In this document: positions 1 through 7,398 of the stretch, in pieces
Numbering within the stretch: the stretch's first letter is position 1
Layout: each line of letters opens with the position of its first letter
Notes under the pieces: model-generated
What the model was told of the DNA's origin: nothing
The model's database searches: none
Seen by the model: the letters and a program-made list of their open reading frames with translations, nothing else
Translations under genes and position numbers: made by a program
From: Pseudomonadota bacterium
GTDB lineage: Bacteria > Pseudomonadota > Alphaproteobacteria > Rhodospirillales > Magnetospirillaceae
Assembly: GCA_021848545.1 (NCBI GenBank)
Contig: JAJZUL010000004.1
Span: forward strand, 1 to 64,000
Direction: 5' to 3'
Length of the DNA stretch: 64,000 nt

Positions 1-85
1 GCGACCCGAAGGGCGCGAGGATAAGCCAAGCGCGAGCGCCGGCGCTTGAGGCCAACCAACAAACCCGCCTACGCCTCCGAACCCT

Positions 86-193
86 CGACCTACGGCACCC
101 GGAGGAGCGTGAGCTCCGACTATGCGCGTTGAGCGCGCCGGAGCGAGCGGAGCGAGTGAGGATGAGCCAAGCGCGAGCGCCGGCGTCTGAGGC
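86..193. repeat. Dispersed G+C-rich repeat, copy 1
   Basis: This stretch matches, in opposite orientation, the segment at 12361-12493. Shared blocks include CGGCACCCGGAGGAGCGT, GACTATGCGC, CGCCGGAGCGAGCG and AGCCAAGCGCGAGCGCCGGC. Part of the unit recurs immediately on both sides, at 19-69 and 208-242, each ending in a CCAACCAACAAACC-like tail, so the first 240 bases are a cluster of partial copies. No convincing reading frame is present. The function is unknown; it reads as a non-coding intergenic repeat family. Confidence 0.75.
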
Positions 194-237
194 GAACCAA
201 AAAAACCAGCGCCGGCGCTTGAGGCCCAACCAACAAA

Positions 238-265
238 CCGCCAATCGGCTAAAGCCGATTGGCGG
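238..265. other. Perfect 13-bp hairpin upstream of kinase-like gene
   Basis: CCGCCAATCGGCT and AGCCGATTGGCGG are perfect complements separated by AA. No T-run follows on the plus strand, so it is not a classical terminator in that direction. It lies 70 bases before the kinase-like gene at 336 and may terminate or insulate transcription from the repeat cluster to the left. The structure is visible directly; the role is inference. Confidence 0.6.
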
Positions 266-335
266 TAAGCGGCGCAAAACTTGTAATTTGTGTATAAAGA
301 GCTGAAGAACGGATGGCGCGGGGGATGGGATCGGC

Positions 336-1220
336 ATGGAGAAGATCGGCAAGTATGTGATTCACCGGGTTGCGGCGACCACGGGTTATGGCCGCATCCT
401 GTTCTGCCATGATCCCGATCTGATGGTGCCGGTGGCGATCAAGCTGTTCGATCCCCGCCGGGTCGCCGACTGGCCGCTCAGCCCGCCCCAGCTTCTGTCC
501 CGCTTCATGGCCGAGGCCAGGGCGCTGGCCTCCTTCGACCATCCCGCCATCGTCCCGGTCAAAAGTCTGGAACATCTCGCCGACGGGCGGCCGTTCTATG
601 TGATGCCCTATCTGGCGTCGCACCTGCCCTACGAGATCGGTTCGGATCAGGCCGATCCCGACGCGGCCGAAAGCGCCGGCCCGCGGCCGGCGCGGCGGGT
701 GCCGGTCGGCCGGGCGCTGACCATCTTGCGGCAATTGGCCCTGGCCCTGGCGGCGCTGCATCGCCGCGGCATGGTGCATCGCTGGGTCAAGCCCTCCAAC
801 ATCCTGCTCACCGCCCGTGAGGACGGTGCCGTCAAGCTGGCCGATTTCAGCCGGATCAAGGTGCCGCAGACCGCTTTGCCCCTGCCCGATCACTGGCTGG
901 GCGACGACCTGTATCTGGCGCCGGAGCAGCGCGAGAACGCCGGCGGGGTAGGGCCCGAAGCCGACGTCTATTCCCTGGGTCTGCTGGCGGCGCGTCTGGT
1001 GACCGGGCAGCGCCCCGATCCGGTCGACGGGCCGGTGATTCTCCCCGCCGGTCAGCCCGAAGCCCTGGCCGAAATGGTCCGTCTGGCCACCGATCCCGAT
1101 CCGTCGCGCCGTCCCGCCCATGCCGGCGCCCTTCTGGCCTATCTCGAACCGTCTCCGCCGCGCCGTTCCGGCCAGCCGGTGGTCGAGGTGGTGGCGGCCA
1201 GACGCGTCCCCGCCTCCTGA
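336..1220 (+). CDS. Protein-kinase-fold protein with degenerate active site (probable pseudokinase)
   Basis: The 294-residue protein has the layout of a bacterial Hanks-type Ser/Thr kinase domain with no transmembrane or sensor region. The VAIK lysine (Lys36), an alpha-C glutamate near residue 60, the activation-segment APE (195-197) and the DVYSLG helix are recognisable. Two catalytic signatures are altered. HRD is HRW (148-150), so the catalytic Asp is Trp, although Lys152 and Asn155 remain. DFG is DFS (170-172). The glycine-rich loop is also poor. Family knowledge suggests it binds or scaffolds rather than phosphorylates. The stop codon lies at the edge of a palindromic element. No partner gene is adjacent, so its pathway is unknown. 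Confidence 0.8.
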   Translation: MEKIGKYVIHRVAATTGYGRILFCHDPDLMVPVAIKLFDPRRVADWPLSPPQLLSRFMAEARALASFDHPAIVPVKSLEHLADGRPFYVMPYLASHLPYEIGSDQADPDAAESAGPRPARRVPVGRALTILRQLALALAALHRRGMVHRWVKPSNILLTAREDGAVKLADFSRIKVPQTALPLPDHWLGDDLYLAPEQRENAGGVGPEADVYSLGLLAARLVTGQRPDPVDGPVILPAGQPEALAEMVRLATDPDPSRRPAHAGALLAYLEPSPPRRSGQPVVEVVAARRVPAS

Positions 1221-1365
1221 GAGCCCGACCCAAAAGTCGCCATGGCGGCCTGCAAATGGCGGTTTTCCGTGCTTCCGCTGCTCACGTACAGAAAGTACGC
1301 TCCGCTGCGGTTCTCGAAACCCGCCATTTTCGGCTCACCCTGGCGATTTTTGGGCCGGGCTCTGA
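1218..1365. mobile_element. 148-bp MITE-like palindromic element
   Basis: The ends are 25-base inverted repeats (1218-1242 and 1341-1365) differing at about three positions; each carries GAGCCC[G/C]-type and AAAA[G/A]TCGCCA-like blocks. The interior is nested inverted repeats, including AAATGGCGG against CCGCCATTT and a central CGTAC/GTACG hairpin, so the whole element can fold on itself. The left end contains the TGA stop of the kinase-like gene. A shorter relative lies at 33105-33168. It encodes no transposase and is probably a miniature element moved in trans. Confidence 0.7.
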
Positions 1366-1408
1366 ATCCGGGAGCGCCGTCTTCGGGCCGTCATGAAATC
1401 GCCGTATA

Positions 1409-1713
1409 TGTGCATAACGGCGTTATCAGTTGAAACACGGCGCCTAATCGATTGTTTCGGTTCCGTTGACGCAGTGCGAAGTTTTGCACAAGCCCAAACC
1501 GGGGGGCGATAAGCATGCTTTGCCGCGATCGGCAAGAACGGAAAAAATAGGAATGACGGCGTTTGCCGGATTGACAACGGTTAACACATTGAAAAAATTC
1601 ACTTTAATTTTTCTGCATAGAAAATAGGCAGAGACGTCAATCCATTGCGGACTCTAGGACGGTGACGTCTACACAGACGTTTCCCACAATCTTATCCACA
1701 GATTCCGTGGATA
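1409..1713. other. A+T-rich gap with DnaA-box matches (origin-like or DnaA-regulated)
   Basis: Three 9-mers fit the DnaA-box consensus TTWTNCACA exactly: TGTGCATAA at 1409-1417 (reverse strand), TTTTGCACA at 1482-1490 and TTATCCACA at 1692-1700. TTTCCCACA at 1680-1688 is a one-mismatch relative. The last perfect box forms an inverted repeat TATCCAC/GTGGATA at 1693-1713. A strongly A+T-rich stretch lies at about 1575-1630, AAGCATGCTT is a palindrome at 1511-1520, and AGACGTC/GACGTCT repeats sit at 1632-1638 and 1664-1670. It could be an origin, a DnaA titration site, or only the uvrC control region. Confidence 0.4.
1571..1599 (+). promoter_or_regulatory. Candidate uvrC promoter
   Basis: TTGACA at 1571-1576 is a perfect sigma-70 -35 hexamer. 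AAAATT lies 17 bases downstream at 1594-1599 as a weak -10. It would give a leader of about 140 bases before uvrC, carrying the DnaA-box-like sequences. Overlap with the A+T-rich origin-like segment makes the assignment tentative. Confidence 0.35.
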
Positions 1714-1743
1714 TCCGGGCCAAGGGTATGCATTCTTTCGTCC

Positions 1744-3801
1744 ATGTTGCACGATGACACAATGGTGATGGCCGATTTCGATACGGCGGCGGCCGGGACG
1801 GCGCCCGAATCCGATGGACCGATGGCGGTGGGCGTCACCGTGATCGTGCGAAACCTGGAAACCATGCCCTCGGCGCCGGGGGTCTACCGCATGCTCTCGG
1901 TCAAGGGCGACGCCCTCTATGTGGGGAAGGCCAAGAATCTGAAGCGGCGGGTGGCGGCCTATACCCGGCTCGACCGTTTGCCCCTGCGCTTGAAACGGAT
2001 GGTGGCGGAAACCGCGGCGATGGAGGTGGTGACCACCCACACCGAGGTGGAAGCGCTGCTGCTGGAAAGCAATCTGATCAAGCGGTTGGCGCCCCGCTAC
2101 AACATCCTGCTCAGGGACGACAAATCCTTCCCCCATATTCTGGTGACCGATGATCACGCGTGGCCGCAGATCGTCAAGCATCGGGGCGCCCGGACCCGCA
2201 AGGGGACCTATTTCGGACCGTTCGCCTCGGCCGGGGCGGTCAACCAGACCCTGTCGGCGTTGCAGCGCGCCTTTCTGCTGCGCTCCTGTTCGGATTCGGT
2301 GTTCGCGTCCCGCACCCGCCCCTGCCTCCTGTATCAGATCAAGCGCTGCAGCGCGCCCTGCGTCGAGCGGATCGATCACCAATCCTATCTGGGGCTGGTG
2401 GAGGAGGCGCGGGCCTTTCTGTCGGGCCGCGGCCGGCGCGTCCGCGACGATCTGGTGGCACGCATGGAGGAGGCCAGCGGCGCCCTCGATTACGAACAGG
2501 CGGCGATTTTTCGCGACCGTATCCGGGCGCTGGCCCACATCCAGGCCCATCAGGACGTCAATCCCCAGGCGGTGGAGGAGGCCGATGCGGTGGCGCTCTA
2601 TCAGGCGGGCGGGATCAGTTGCGTCCAGGTGTTCTTTTTCCGCGCCGGCTGCAATTTCGGCAATCGCGCCTATTTCCCCGCCCATGCCCAGGATGTGGGG
2701 GCGGCCGAGGTGATGGCGGCCTTTCTCGGCCAGTTCTACGCCGACAAGGTGCCCCCCGCCGAAATCCTGGTCAGCGTCGAGCCGGCCTCGCCGGCGATCG
2801 TGGCGGCGGCCCTGTCGGAAAAGGCCGGGCGCAAGGTGGCCGTGATCCGGCCCATGCGCGGCGACCGTCGGCGGTTGCTGGACCGGGCGCTGGACAATGC
2901 CCGCGAGGCTTTGGGCCGGCGTCTGGCCGAAAGCGGGGCCCAGGCCCGCCTGCTCGAAGGCGTGGCGGCTCTGTTCGGCCTCGACCAGCCCCCTCGGCGG
3001 ATCGAGATCTATGACAACAGCCATATTCAGGGCAGCCACGCCATCGGCGCGATGGTGGTGGCCGGGCCGGAGGGGCCGATCAAATCGGCCTATCGCACCT
3101 TCAACATCCGCACCGCCGATCTTAAGCCGGGCGCGCAGGCGCCCGATTCAGACGATCGGCGACCTGCGTCGCCGGGCGCGCAGGCGCCCGATTCAGACGA
3201 TCGGCGACCTGCGTCGCCGGGCGCGCAGGCGCCCGATTCAAAAAACGGGCGACCTGCGTCGCCGGGTGATGATTACGCCATGATGCGCGAAGTGCTGGAT
3301 CGCCGTTTCCGCCGCGCCCTCAAGGAGGACCCGGACCGCGATCGCGGCCTGTGGCCCGATCTGGTGCTGATCGATGGCGGCGCCGGCCAGTTGCACGCCG
3401 TCCAGGACATCTTCGCCGATCTCGGCATCGAGGACGTGGCCCTGGCGGCCATCGCCAAGGGGCCGGACCGGGACGCCGGGCGCGAACGGTTCTTCCTGCC
3501 CGGGCGCGCGCCGTTTTCCCTGGAGCCGAAGGACCCCGTTCTTTACTACCTGCAACGGCTGCGCGACGAGGCCCACCGCTTCGCCATCGGCACCCACCGC
3601 GCCCGCCGCAGCCGGGCGATCGGTCAATCCCTGCTCGACGAAGTGGCCGGAATCGGCGCCGCCCGCAAAAAGGCGCTGCTGCATCATTTCGGGGCCGCCC
3701 GCACCGTCGCCGAAGCCGGGCTTGCCGATCTGGAGCAGGTGCCGGGTATTTCCCGGGCTTTGGCCAAAAAAATCTATGACCACTTCCATCCCCAGGGGTA
3801 A
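1744..3801 (+). CDS. uvrC: UvrABC system protein C (excinuclease subunit), with in-frame repeat insertion
   Basis: UvrC makes both incisions in nucleotide-excision repair after UvrAB damage recognition. The GIY-YIG nuclease domain is at residues 46-70 (GVY and [11 protein letters not shown]). A UVR motif ([17 protein letters not shown]) precedes the RNase H-like endonuclease domain ([10 protein letters not shown]), and tandem helix-hairpin-helix motifs end the protein ([28 protein letters not shown]). Residues 462-506 are three near-identical 15-residue repeats ([15 protein letters not shown]) placed between FNIRTADLK and [10 protein letters not shown], where family members are normally continuous. 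The frame is intact, so activity probably survives if the loop is exposed. The product is 685 residues, longer than usual because of the insert and an N-terminal extension. Confidence 0.95.
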   Translation: MLHDDTMVMADFDTAAAGTAPESDGPMAVGVTVIVRNLETMPSAPGVYRMLSVKGDALYVGKAKNLKRRVAAYTRLDRLPLRLKRMVAETAAMEVVTTHTEVEALLLESNLIKRLAPRYNILLRDDKSFPHILVTDDHAWPQIVKHRGARTRKGTYFGPFASAGAVNQTLSALQRAFLLRSCSDSVFASRTRPCLLYQIKRCSAPCVERIDHQSYLGLVEEARAFLSGRGRRVRDDLVARMEEASGALDYEQAAIFRDRIRALAHIQAHQDVNPQAVEEADAVALYQAGGISCVQVFFFRAGCNFGNRAYFPAHAQDVGAAEVMAAFLGQFYADKVPPAEILVSVEPASPAIVAAALSEKAGRKVAVIRPMRGDRRRLLDRALDNAREALGRRLAESGAQARLLEGVAALFGLDQPPRRIEIYDNSHIQGSHAIGAMVVAGPEGPIKSAYRTFNIRTADLKPGAQAPDSDDRRPASPGAQAPDSDDRRPASPGAQAPDSKNGRPASPGDDYAMMREVLDRRFRRALKEDPDRDRGLWPDLVLIDGGAGQLHAVQDIFADLGIEDVALAAIAKGPDRDAGRERFFLPGRAPFSLEPKDPVLYYLQRLRDEAHRFAIGTHRARRSRAIGQSLLDEVAGIGAARKKALLHHFGAARTVAEAGLADLEQVPGISRALAKKIYDHFHPQG
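3127..3266. repeat. Three tandem 45-bp two-hairpin repeats inside uvrC
   Basis: Each unit starts at 3127, 3172 or 3217 and is exactly 15 codons. It holds two hairpins: GGGCGC-GCAG-GCGCCC and GGCGAC-CTGC-GTCGCC, whose loops GCAG and CTGC are complementary. The third copy differs in the spacer (AAAAAACGG). The first hairpin recurs twice in non-coding DNA at 37717-37794, so this is a genomic repeat family that entered a coding region without breaking the frame. Confidence 0.85.
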
Positions 3802-3834
3802 GACAGGAGAAGGATTGTCGGCAAAGGCGAAGCG

Positions 3835-4455
3835 GTGCCCCTGTCCATGATGACCAGCCTCCCCAATCTCCTCACCCTGTCGCGGATCGTGGCGATTCCG
3901 CTGGTGGTGGCGACCTTCTACCTGCACGGGCCGGGTCCGCGCTGGGTCGCCTGCGTCCTGTTCGTCGCCGCCGCCATCACCGACTGGTTCGACGGGCGGC
4001 TGGCGCGCAGCCGGGGCGAGGTCTCGGCCCTGGGCCGGTTTCTCGACCCCATCGCCGACAAATTGCTGGTCGGCGCCGTGCTGTTCATGCTGGCCGCTTT
4101 CGGCCGGCTGTCGGCGGTCGCCATGCTGCCGGCGGTGATCATCCTGCTGCGCGAGATCCTGGTGTCGGGCCTGCGCGAATTCCTGGCCGAATTGCGGGTC
4201 GGCATGCCGGTCACCTGGCTGGCCAAATGGAAGACCGCTGTCCAGATGGTGGCGTTGCCGCTGCTGCTGGTGGGAAACGCGGCGCCGCCGGTCCTGCATG
4301 CCCGCGCCATCGGCGAGATCGGCCTGTGGGTGGCGGCGGGCCTGACCATCGTCACCGGCTGGGATTACCTGCGGGCCGGGCTGCATCACATGCGGGTGTC
4401 CGATGCGGCCAAGGACGGCAAGGCGGCCGGCGGCGTAACGGAAGGCGGCCGATGA
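3835..4455 (+). CDS. pgsA: CDP-diacylglycerol--glycerol-3-phosphate 3-phosphatidyltransferase
   Basis: This integral membrane enzyme makes phosphatidylglycerophosphate from CDP-diacylglycerol and glycerol 3-phosphate, the committed step to phosphatidylglycerol and cardiolipin. The CDP-alcohol phosphotransferase signature is complete at residues 50-75: D-x2-DG-x2-AR-x8-G-x3-D-x3-D. Several hydrophobic helices follow. The start is uncertain: GTG at 3835 follows a purine-rich AAGGCGAAG, and ATG codons at 3847 and 3850 are also possible. It overlaps moaD by ATGA, as expected for translational coupling. Confidence 0.93.
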   Translation: MPLSMMTSLPNLLTLSRIVAIPLVVATFYLHGPGPRWVACVLFVAAAITDWFDGRLARSRGEVSALGRFLDPIADKLLVGAVLFMLAAFGRLSAVAMLPAVIILLREILVSGLREFLAELRVGMPVTWLAKWKTAVQMVALPLLLVGNAAPPVLHARAIGEIGLWVAAGLTIVTGWDYLRAGLHHMRVSDAAKDGKAAGGVTEGGR

Positions 4456-4703
4456 AGGTTCTGTATTTCGCCTGGTTGCGAACAAGAATCGGCCTGGGCG
4501 AGGAAGAGGTGACGCCGCCCGCCGGGATCGCCGACGTGGCCGGGCTGATCGCCTGGCTCAAGGAACGCTCCCCCGGTCATCAGACGGCCTTCGCCGATCT
4601 GCGGGCGGTGCGGGTGGCGGTCAACCAGGATCATGTCGGCTTCGACCACCCGGTGGCGGCCGGCGACGAGGTGGCCTTTTTCCCGCCGGTCACCGGGGGC
4701 TAA
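4452..4703 (+). CDS. moaD: Molybdopterin synthase sulfur-carrier subunit
   Basis: This is an 83-residue ubiquitin-fold protein ending in FFPPVTGG. The C-terminal Gly-Gly is the site thiocarboxylated by MoeB and used to donate sulfur to precursor Z. The ATG overlaps the pgsA stop (ATGA). moaE follows five bases later, giving the standard MoaD-MoaE pair that forms the heterotetrameric molybdopterin synthase. The partnership with pgsA is conserved in many alphaproteobacteria. Confidence 0.93.
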   Translation: MKVLYFAWLRTRIGLGEEEVTPPAGIADVAGLIAWLKERSPGHQTAFADLRAVRVAVNQDHVGFDHPVAAGDEVAFFPPVTGG

Positions 4704-4708
4704 CGATC

Positions 4709-5155
4709 GTGATCCGGGTCCAGCGCGAGGATTTCGACGTCGGCGTCGAAGTGGCGGCCTTTTCCGCCGGCGATGCCGGGGTGGGGGCGATCTGCACCTT
4801 CGTCGGTCTGGTGCGCGGCGGCGACGGGAACGGCGTGACGGCGATGACGCTCGATCATTATCCCGGCATGACCGAACGTCAGATGGCGGCCATCGAGAGC
4901 GAGGCCAGAAGCCGCTGGCCGCTATCGGACGTGCTGGTGATTCATCGCTTCGGCCGGCTGGAGGCGGGCGCGCGCATCGTCCTGGTGGCTACCGCCTCGG
5001 CCCATCGCGAGGCCGCCTTCCAGGCCTGTCAGTTTCTCATGGATTGGCTGAAGACCAGGGCGCCGTTCTGGAAGCTCGAACATACGCCCGGCGGCGACCG
5101 CTGGGTCGAGGCGAAGGCGAGCGACGACGCCCTGGCGGAACGCTGGGACGGGTAG
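4709..5155 (+). CDS. moaE: Molybdopterin synthase catalytic subunit
   Basis: MoaE inserts two sulfurs from MoaD thiocarboxylate into cyclic pyranopterin monophosphate to make molybdopterin. The 148-residue protein shows the family segments CTFVGLVR, DHYPGMTERQM, VLVIHRFGRLEAGARIVLVATASAHREAAF and the lysine-bearing APFWKLEHTPGGDRWVEAK near the C terminus. The GTG start at 4709 sits directly after the moaD stop. It converges on ilvE with only eight bases between the stop codons. Confidence 0.94.
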   Translation: MIRVQREDFDVGVEVAAFSAGDAGVGAICTFVGLVRGGDGNGVTAMTLDHYPGMTERQMAAIESEARSRWPLSDVLVIHRFGRLEAGARIVLVATASAHREAAFQACQFLMDWLKTRAPFWKLEHTPGGDRWVEAKASDDALAERWDG

Positions 5156-5163
5156 CGGGGTTT

Positions 5164-6036
5164 TTACCCCCGCACCAGCGCGTCGTAATCGGCCATGAGG
5201 GTGCGGCTGATCTCGCCCGGCGTGAAGGTGTAGGGACCGATCTCGCGCACCGGGGTCACTTCCGCCGCGGTGCCGGTCAGGAAACATTCGCCGAGGCCGG
5301 CCATTTCTTCCGGCTGGATGACCCGTTCGATCACCTCGATGCCGCGCTTGCGGGCCAGGCCGATGACCGTCTGGCGGGTGATGCCGTCAAGGAAGCAATC
5401 GGGGATGGGCGTGTGCAGAACGCCGTCCTTGACGAAAAAGATGTTGGCGCCGGTGGCTTCGGCCACCTGTCCGCGCCAGTCCAGCATCAGCGAATCCTCA
5501 TAGCCGCTCTGTTCCGCCTTGTGCTTGCTCATGGTGCAGATCATGTACAGGCCGGCCGCCTTGGCGGTGGTGGGGGCGGTCTGGGGATGAGGGCGGCGCC
5601 ATTCCGAGATGTTGAGGCGGATGCCCTTCATGCGGGCTTCCGGAGACCAGTAGCTGGGCCATTGCCAGACGGCGATGGCGACATGGACGCGGGTGGATTG
5701 CGCCGCCACGCCCATCATTTCGCTGCCGCGCCAGGCGACGGGGCGCACATAGCCGTCGACGATCTTGTTGGCCGCCGCCGTCTCCACCGTGGCCGCGTCC
5801 AATTGGGCTGCGTCATAGGGGACCTTCATGCCCATCACATCGCCCGACGCGATCAGCCGCTCGGAATGGCGCGTCAGTTCGAACACCCGGCCGTTATAGA
5901 TTCGTTCGCCCTCGAACACGCACGACGCGTAATGCAAGGCGTGGGACAGCACGTGAATCTTGGCGTCGCGCCAGGGGATCAAAGCGCCGTCGTACCAGAT
6001 GAAACCGTCGCGGTCGTCGAAGGGGATGACTGCCAT
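5164..6036 (-). CDS. ilvE: Branched-chain amino acid aminotransferase
   Basis: This is a class IV (D-amino-acid/branched-chain type) PLP aminotransferase of 290 residues that interconverts Leu, Ile and Val with their 2-oxo acids using 2-oxoglutarate/glutamate. The PLP lysine is Lys159 in TTAKAAGLY. Other family segments are HALHYASCVFEGER near the N terminus and the cofactor-binding EATGANIFFV and DGITRQTVI. It is divergent from the MarR-family gene at 6114. Two palindromes fill the gap and could let that regulator control both genes. Confidence 0.94.
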   Translation of the reverse strand: MAVIPFDDRDGFIWYDGALIPWRDAKIHVLSHALHYASCVFEGERIYNGRVFELTRHSERLIASGDVMGMKVPYDAAQLDAATVETAAANKIVDGYVRPVAWRGSEMMGVAAQSTRVHVAIAVWQWPSYWSPEARMKGIRLNISEWRRPHPQTAPTTAKAAGLYMICTMSKHKAEQSGYEDSLMLDWRGQVAEATGANIFFVKDGVLHTPIPDCFLDGITRQTVIGLARKRGIEVIERVIQPEEMAGLGECFLTGTAAEVTPVREIGPYTFTPGEISRTLMADYDALVRG

Positions 6037-6084
6037 GGGAAAGTCCGTCCAGAGTGTGGGGCTTAATGTGTAAAGCTTGCCTGG

Positions 6085-6097
6085 GATAACAGTTATC
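6085..6097. promoter_or_regulatory. Palindrome GATAACAGTTATC between ilvE and marR
   Basis: GATAAC and GTTATC are perfect inverted halves about one base. The site is 49 bases upstream of the ilvE start and 17 upstream of the MarR-family start, in the right place for a divergent operator. Regulator identity is inferred from position only. Confidence 0.45.
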
Positions 6098-6104
6098 AGG
6101 CATA

Positions 6105-6125
6105 TATGTCAATATGACTGACATA
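6105..6125. promoter_or_regulatory. Inverted repeat overlapping the MarR-family start codon
   Basis: TATGTCA and TGACATA are perfect 7-base arms separated by ATATGAC, and the middle contains the ATG start at 6114. MarR proteins commonly autoregulate through imperfect palindromes of about 20 bases near their own start, so this is a plausible autoregulatory operator. Confidence 0.5.
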
Positions 6126-6647
6126 AAATCGGACATCCCGCGAACAGGTGGGGACCAGGCCGGCGCCGGCCCGCCGGCGCCCGACGCTTCGGCCTGGGGC
6201 GAAGAGGCTTTGCGCCAGGGCATCGAGATGCTGTTCTTCGCCTATCGCGATTTCACCGCCGAGCCCGACGCCATTTTGGCCGAGCACGGATACGGCCGCG
6301 CCCATCATCGGGTGGTCTATTTCGTCGGTCGCCATCCGGGCCTGACCGTGTCCGATCTGTTGGGGATGCTGAAGATCACCAAGCAATCCCTGGCCCGCGT
6401 TCTCGGCCAATTGGTGCAAGACGGTCTGGTGGTGAGCCGCGCCGGCATCCGCGACCGCCGTCAACGTCTGCTGGAACTCACCGGGCGGGGAATCGAGTTG
6501 GAACGCCGCCTGACCGAACGGCAGCGGACCCGTTTCGCGCAGGCTTTCGGTCACGCCGGTCCGGATGCGGTCGAAGGGTTCCGCACGGTCATGCTGGGCC
6601 TGATCGACGAAGACGCGCGTCAGCGCTTCGAAGGGCAAGATTCTTGA
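6114..6647 (+). CDS. MarR-family transcriptional regulator
   Basis: This 177-residue protein has a winged helix-turn-helix: GLTVSDLLGMLKITKQSLARVLGQLVQDGLV is helix-turn-helix plus recognition helix, and SRAGIRDRRQRLLELTGRG is the wing with the typical D-R-R-x-R-x-L-x-LT-x-x-G pattern. The N-terminal 28 residues are low-complexity. It is divergent from ilvE and its stop abuts the response-regulator gene, so it may be co-transcribed with that two-component system. The ligand is unknown. Confidence 0.88.
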   Translation: MTDIKSDIPRTGGDQAGAGPPAPDASAWGEEALRQGIEMLFFAYRDFTAEPDAILAEHGYGRAHHRVVYFVGRHPGLTVSDLLGMLKITKQSLARVLGQLVQDGLVVSRAGIRDRRQRLLELTGRGIELERRLTERQRTRFAQAFGHAGPDAVEGFRTVMLGLIDEDARQRFEGQDS

Positions 6648-6679
6648 CTTCCCCGGTCCGGCTCGGGCTTGCTCCCGCC

Positions 6680-7387
6680 ATGGATGACACGTCACACCTC
6701 GAAGACAAGCCCCACGTCCTGGTGGTCGATGACGATACGAGGTTGCGCGAGCTTTTGCGCAAATATCTCAGCGACAACGGCTATCTGGTGGTGACCGCCT
6801 GCGATGCCGCCGATGCCCGGGCCAAGCTGGCGGCGCTGGCGGTCGATGTGGTGGTTCTGGACGTGATGATGCCGGGTGAGGAGGACGGCTTCGCGCTCAC
6901 CCGCGCCTTGCGCGGCGCCGACGGGCCGCCGATCCTGTTGTTGACGGCGATGGGCGAGGTCGACGACCGCATCCACGGTCTGGAAAGCGGGGCCGACGAT
7001 TACCTGACCAAGCCGTTCGAGCCCCGGGAATTGCTGCTGCGCCTGGGCAGCATTCTGCGGCGGCGCCTTTCGGTACCGGCCGACGACATGGTCCGGCCTT
7101 TGCGCCTGGGGGCCTTCGTATGGGACCAGGCGCGGGCCGAATTGCGTCGGGGCGACGAGGTGGTTCATCTCACCACCGCCGAAAGCCAGCTTTTGGCGGC
7201 CTTGGCGGAGGCGCCGGGCCGGACCGTGTCGCGCGACGATCTGGCCGCGATGACCGGCAACGCCGCCAATCCGCGGGCCATCGACGTGCAGATGGTCCGG
7301 CTGCGCCGCAAGATCGAGGACGATACCCGCAATCCCCGCTATCTTCAGACGGTGCGCGGCCGGGGCTATCTGTTGCGTCCGGATTGA
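6680..7387 (+). CDS. OmpR/PhoB-family DNA-binding response regulator
   Basis: The 235-residue protein has an N-terminal receiver domain with the acidic pair Asp17-Asp18, phosphoacceptor Asp61 in VVVLDVMMPG, and Lys111 in DDYLTKPFEP. A C-terminal winged helix ends in the family hallmark VRLRRKIEDD...YLQTVRGRGYLL. ATG 6680 was chosen because an in-frame TTG at 6644 overlaps the upstream stop and adds residues not expected for the family. The histidine kinase starts 11 bases downstream, so the two form a cognate pair. Confidence 0.92.
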   Translation: MDDTSHLEDKPHVLVVDDDTRLRELLRKYLSDNGYLVVTACDAADARAKLAALAVDVVVLDVMMPGEEDGFALTRALRGADGPPILLLTAMGEVDDRIHGLESGADDYLTKPFEPRELLLRLGSILRRRLSVPADDMVRPLRLGAFVWDQARAELRRGDEVVHLTTAESQLLAALAEAPGRTVSRDDLAAMTGNAANPRAIDVQMVRLRRKIEDDTRNPRYLQTVRGRGYLLRPD

Positions 7388-7398
7388 CGGGAACCCGC

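Noticed and set aside
1335-1577. 80-residue minus-strand frame in the gap before uvrC
   Set aside because: It spans part of the palindromic element and the DnaA-box region, has irregular composition, and has no ribosome site.
3127-3266. CRISPR-like array
   Set aside because: The units are contiguous and identical without variable spacers, and the DNA is translated as part of UvrC.
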